This document shows, piece after piece, positions 61,182 through 64,000 of a stretch of DNA of 64,000 nt (within the stretch, counting starts at the first letter, position 1; each line of letters starts with the position of its first letter). This DNA is from Actinomadura flavalba DSM 45200. Lineage in GTDB: Bacteria; Actinomycetota; Actinomycetes; Streptosporangiales; Streptosporangiaceae. Below the pieces are notes generated by a model. That model was not told the origin of the DNA. It did no database searches and saw only the letters and a program-made list of their open reading frames with translations. A program made the translations under genes and the position numbers. Location: NCBI RefSeq assembly GCF_000374305.1, contig NZ_KB894102.1, positions 105,449-169,448 of the forward strand, given 5' to 3'.

Positions 61182-62483
61182 TCAGTGCGTCTTGAGGTTG
61201 AGGCCGAGCGCGCGGAACTGCTCGACGGGCCGGTGGTAGCCGCGCTCGATGTGGTGGACGCCGCGCAGCCGGGACGGCCCCTCGGCCACGGCGGCGGCGA
61301 GCACGGCGGAGAACCCGGCGCGGATGTCGGGCATGGTGACCTCGCCGCCGCGCAGCTTGGACACCCCGCGCACCACCGCCGAGTGCAGCGCGGCGGTGTC
61401 GTGGTAGCGGCAGGCCGGGCCGCCGAGGCACGTGTCGTACACCTCGATCTCGGCGCCCATCGCCTGGAGCGCCGGCACGTAGGCCAGCCGGTTCTCGTAG
61501 ACGGTCTCGTGCAGCACCGACATGCCGTCGGCCTGCGTGAACAGCACCATCAGCGGCGTCTGCCAGTCGGTCGCGAAGCCGGGATGCGTGTCGGTCTGGA
61601 CGGCGGCGGGGCGCAGCCCGTCCGGCGCGGACGCGGTGATCCAGTCGTCGGTGATCTCGAACTGGGCGCCCATGCGCGCCAGCGTGGTGATCGCGGTGAC
61701 GAGCCGGTCCTGCTGGCAGCCGTGCACCCGCACCTCGCCGCCGGTGACCAGGCCCGCCGCCAGGTAGGAGAACGCCTCGATGCGGTCGCCGCCGAGCCTG
61801 GTCTCGGCGCCGGTGAGCCGGTCGACGCCCTCCACGACGATGCGCCGGTCGGGGCTGAACGAGATCCGCGCGCCCATCCGTTGCAGGAACAGCGCCAGCT
61901 CGATGATCTCCGGCTCCGTGGCGGCGTTGCGGATGACCGTCTTGCCCTTGGCGCGGACGGCCGCCAGCAGCACGGTCTCGGTGGCGCCGACGCTCGGGTA
62001 CGGCAGCTCGATGCGGGTGCCGACCAGGCGCCCGGCGCGGGCGTGGATGCCGTCCGGCGCGATCGTCACCTCGGCGCCGAACGCGCGCAGCGCCTCGACG
62101 TGGAAGTCGACCGGGCGGCGGCCGATGGGGTCGCCGCCGACGAGCGGGACGAACGCCTCACCCGCCCGGTGCAGCAGCGGCCCGAGCATGAGGATGGGGA
62201 TGCGGTTCAGGCCGGTGAACGCCTTGGGCACGTTGTTGTCGACGACCTCGCCCGGCACGAGCGTGATCTCCCCGCCGGAACGCTCCACGGTCATGCCGAG
62301 GTGCTCCAGCATGGCGGCGGTGATACCGACCTCGCCGACATCGGGCGCGTTGCGGATCGTGCTCGGCTCGCTGCCGAGCATCGCCGCGACCATGTGCTTG
62401 CTGACCGCGTTCTTCGCCCCGCGCACGGTCACGTCGCCGCGCAGCGGTCCGGACGGCTCGATCTCCCACAGCTTGTCGGTCAT
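61182..62483 (-). CDS. murA: UDP-N-acetylglucosamine 1-carboxyvinyltransferase (MurA) with Asp at the catalytic Cys site
   Basis: A 433-aa enolpyruvyl transferase of peptidoglycan synthesis. The Lys-Asn pair in VRGAKNAVSKH (residues 24-25), the two-fold pseudo-repeat architecture and AGFSAVLAAAVAEGPSRL near the end are typical. The active-site loop is FVPLVGGDPIGRRPVDFH: the usual catalytic and fosfomycin-target Cys is replaced by Asp118. This Cys-to-Asp change is naturally found in mycobacteria and some other bacteria and gives fosfomycin resistance while keeping activity. ATG 62483 is the normal start. It might be the main MurA or a second copy; the window cannot tell. Confidence 0.93.
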   Translation of the reverse strand: MTDKLWEIEPSGPLRGDVTVRGAKNAVSKHMVAAMLGSEPSTIRNAPDVGEVGITAAMLEHLGMTVERSGGEITLVPGEVVDNNVPKAFTGLNRIPILMLGPLLHRAGEAFVPLVGGDPIGRRPVDFHVEALRAFGAEVTIAPDGIHARAGRLVGTRIELPYPSVGATETVLLAAVRAKGKTVIRNAATEPEIIELALFLQRMGARISFSPDRRIVVEGVDRLTGAETRLGGDRIEAFSYLAAGLVTGGEVRVHGCQQDRLVTAITTLARMGAQFEITDDWITASAPDGLRPAAVQTDTHPGFATDWQTPLMVLFTQADGMSVLHETVYENRLAYVPALQAMGAEIEVYDTCLGGPACRYHDTAALHSAVVRGVSKLRGGEVTMPDIRAGFSAVLAAAVAEGPSRLRGVHHIERGYHRPVEQFRALGLNLKTH

Positions 62484-62643
62484 CCGAGCAGCCTACGGCG
62501 GCCCGGCGCGTCCACCAACCGCCCCGCCGCGTCGGACAGAATGTCCGTTTAGGGACTTTCGCCGGGACTAATGCCCGTGGTGCGGAACGGCGGATGCAAG
62601 TGGAGTGAGACGCCTACCCGTCCCGTTCCCGGAGGAGGCGATC

Positions 62644-63660
62644 ATGCGGGCGCTACGGCTCCTGCCCGGACGCTCCGAACCCGTGCTCGCCGACGTCCCC
62701 CGGCCCCGTCCCGGGCCGGGCGAGGTCGTCGTGCGCGTCGGGGGTTCGGGCGTCTGCCGGACGGACCTGCTCCTGCCGGGCGGCCCGCGCGCCGCCGCGT
62801 TCACCCTCGGGCACGAGAACGCCGGATGGGTCTACGAGACCGGGCCCGGCGTCACCGGCGTCGAGGCGGGCGACCCGGTGGCCGTCTGCGCCGCCTGGGG
62901 CTGCGGCTCCTGCGTCCGCTGCGCGGCGGGGCGGGAGGCGTCCTGCGAGCAGGGACGCCCGGCGCCCTCGCCGCCCGGCCCCGGTCGCGGGCGCGACGGC
63001 GGCATGGCCGAGTTCCTGCTCGTCCCGGCCGTACGGTGGCTCGTCCCGCTGCCCGGCGGCCTCGACCCGGCGGAGGCGGCGCCGCTCGTCTGCGCGGGGT
63101 CGGCGGCGCTGCACGCGGTGCGCGGCTGGGAGCCGCCGCCGGACGCCGTCGCCGTGGTCGTCGGCGCGGGCACCGTCGGGCAGCTCGCCGTCCAGTTGCT
63201 GCGGGCGTTGACGTCCGCGCGGATCGCAGTCGTGGACGCGCGCCCCGGCGCGCTGGCGGCCGCGCGCCTCGCCGGCGCCGACCTGGCCCTGCCGCCGGGC
63301 GAGGTCACGTCCGGCACGCTGACGCTGTGGTCGGCGGGGCGCGGGGCCGATCTCGTCCTGGACGCGGCGGGCACGGCCGGCTCACCGGCGACGGCGGCGG
63401 CCGTCGTCCGCGCGGGCGGCACGATCGTGAGGCTGCACCACCGGGCGTCCGGCACCCTGGACGTGGCCGCCCTACCTTCGGATACGGCCCTGCGCTCGGT
63501 GACGTGGGGTTCGCGCGACACCTTGACGGACGTCCTCGACCTCGCGGCGGCGGGCACGATCGTCCCGCGCGTCACAACGTTCCCCTTGGAAAAGGCCCCA
63601 GCGGTATACGGCCTCCTCCGCGACGACGCCCTAGAGGACCACGCGGTCATCACTCCGTGA
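62644..63660 (+). CDS. Zinc-type alcohol dehydrogenase family protein
   Basis: A 338-aa medium-chain dehydrogenase. The GroES-like N-terminal part has GSGVCRTDLLL and LGHENAGWVYETG (catalytic zinc ligands Cys and His-Glu), with a structural-zinc-like GCGSCVRCAAGREASCEQG. The Rossmann part has VVVGAGTVGQLAVQLLRAL. The alcohol or aldehyde substrate is not predictable. ATG 62644 follows GGAGGAGGCG; the open frame upstream contains no ribosome site. The stop lies within a 27-nt direct repeat. Confidence 0.9.
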   Translation: MRALRLLPGRSEPVLADVPRPRPGPGEVVVRVGGSGVCRTDLLLPGGPRAAAFTLGHENAGWVYETGPGVTGVEAGDPVAVCAAWGCGSCVRCAAGREASCEQGRPAPSPPGPGRGRDGGMAEFLLVPAVRWLVPLPGGLDPAEAAPLVCAGSAALHAVRGWEPPPDAVAVVVGAGTVGQLAVQLLRALTSARIAVVDARPGALAAARLAGADLALPPGEVTSGTLTLWSAGRGADLVLDAAGTAGSPATAAAVVRAGGTIVRLHHRASGTLDVAALPSDTALRSVTWGSRDTLTDVLDLAAAGTIVPRVTTFPLEKAPAVYGLLRDDALEDHAVITP

Positions 63661-63696
63661 CACCAGCACGCGGTCACCACCCCCTGACACCAGCGA
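63643..63696 (+). repeat. 27-nt direct repeat, two copies
   Basis: Two adjacent copies, 63643-63669 and 63670-63696, both containing GCGGTCA, a CAC block and TGACACCAGC. The first overlaps the stop codon of the dehydrogenase gene. Copies differ at a few positions. Confidence 0.75.
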
Positions 63697-63697
63697 G

Positions 63698-63706
63698 TTA
63701 TCCACA
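63698..63706 (+). promoter_or_regulatory. Isolated consensus DnaA box
   Basis: TTATCCACA, a perfect DnaA box, stands alone downstream of the dehydrogenase gene. It is too isolated to suggest an origin. Confidence 0.4.
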
Positions 63707-63820
63707 GAACAAGGTTCGCGTCCCCCACGAAGACGCGACTCCGAAATCCTGGACTCTCGGGGGTGCCCCAGCCAGGGGCGAGCCCGCCTGCCCGCCTGCC
63801 CGAAAACAACCGTAGAAATG

Positions 63821-63855
63821 CGAATGGCCCCACCCATGGCGGGTGGGGCCATTCG
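63821..63855 (-). terminator. Strong hairpin terminator of the rRNA operon
   Basis: Two perfectly complementary 15-nt arms, CGAATGGCCCCACCC (63821-63835) and its reverse complement (63841-63855), are separated by 5 nt. The hairpin lies 10 bp after the 3' end of the 5S rRNA on the minus strand, as expected for an rrn terminator. Confidence 0.9.
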
Positions 63856-63865
63856 TTACGTTGAG

Positions 63866-63982
63866 TCCGGCGGTGTCCTACTCTCCCACACAGTCTCCCA
63901 TGCAGTACCATCGGCGCTGAAAGGCTTAACTTCCGGGTTCGGGATGGGACCGGGTGTTTCCCTTTCGCCAAAACCACCGAAC
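63866..63982 (-). rRNA. rrf: 5S ribosomal RNA
   Basis: On the minus strand the sequence begins TTCGGTGGTTTTGGCG, contains CCCGAACCCGGAAGTTAAGC and GCGCCGATGGTACTGC, and ends with GTGGGAGAGTAGGACACCGC. These are the conserved parts of actinobacterial 5S rRNA, about 117 nt long. It is transcribed leftwards, so the 23S and 16S genes lie beyond the right edge of the window. The exact ends are approximate by a few bases. Confidence 0.97.
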
Positions 63983-64000
63983 GTCTCACCCCCAACCCCT

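Noticed and set aside
63698..63706. Replication origin
   Set aside because: Only one DnaA box is present, there is no AT-rich unwinding region and no dnaA/dnaN/gyrB context.
63631..63852. A 73-aa minus-strand ORF near the rRNA terminator
   Set aside because: It runs across the direct repeat, the DnaA box and part of the terminator region and lacks a ribosome site or family match.

Overview
The window is very GC-rich and densely coded, with many GTG and several TTG starts and frequent 4-bp ATGA/GTGA/TTGA gene overlaps. Together with families common in actinomycetes (a DUF574-type methyltransferase, an SCO6745-type protein, DUF5302, a c-di-AMP riboswitch in front of a cell-wall hydrolase, and a Kdp system), this points to a chromosomal segment of a high-GC actinomycete. 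A Streptosporangiales/Actinomadura-like host is my inference. No insertion sequence, phage gene, tRNA or CRISPR array was seen. A 5S rRNA at the right edge (minus strand) marks the 3' end of an rRNA operon that continues outside the window.

Region 1 (1-8 kb): the 3' part of a double-ATPase ECF transporter protein and its S component, an unknown 347-aa protein, a GH16-like lipoprotein, a c-di-AMP riboswitch driving a CHAP-domain protein, a SAM methyltransferase and a Na+/H+ antiporter.

Region 2 (8-29 kb): an aerobic cobalamin block. A cobalamin riboswitch precedes cbtB-cbtA (cobalt uptake), a histidine-phosphatase-like gene, a fused AAA+/VWA chelatase subunit, cobO and cobB. cobN is convergent and has its own cobalamin riboswitch. 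cobG-cobH-cobIJ run divergently from it. A second group, cobL-cobM-(repeat ORF)-cobK-(flavin-type gene), is on the minus strand, with cobF divergent from cobL. Two cell-wall peptidases, an SDR enzyme and a DUF2255 gene lie between the two halves. Four places in or between the cob genes carry tandem repeats whose units are all multiples of three (18, 24, 36/39 and 96 nt). The most curious is a 110-codon, Cys/Arg-rich octapeptide-repeat frame that fits exactly between cobM and cobK with GTGA overlaps at both ends.

Region 3 (29-45 kb): an amidohydrolase remnant, a thioredoxin-reductase-like enzyme with a divergent XRE-cupin regulator, a methyltransferase, a complete OpuC-type osmoprotectant ABC transporter, a secreted ARB-07466-type protein, and a complete kdpFABC-kdpDE potassium system including the 27-aa kdpF.

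Region 4 (45-64 kb): a SpoIIE-type phosphatase, a five-gene overlapping operon (acyl-CoA dehydrogenase-like, PIG-L deacetylase, methyltransferase, glycosyltransferase, spermidine-synthase-like), an MBL hydrolase, an SCO6745-type gene divergent from a TetR regulator, a PPOX flavoprotein, a P450 without a clear EXXR motif, an aromatic amino acid decarboxylase, a GntR-monooxygenase pair, a MurA with Asp in place of the catalytic Cys, a zinc-type dehydrogenase and the 5S rRNA.
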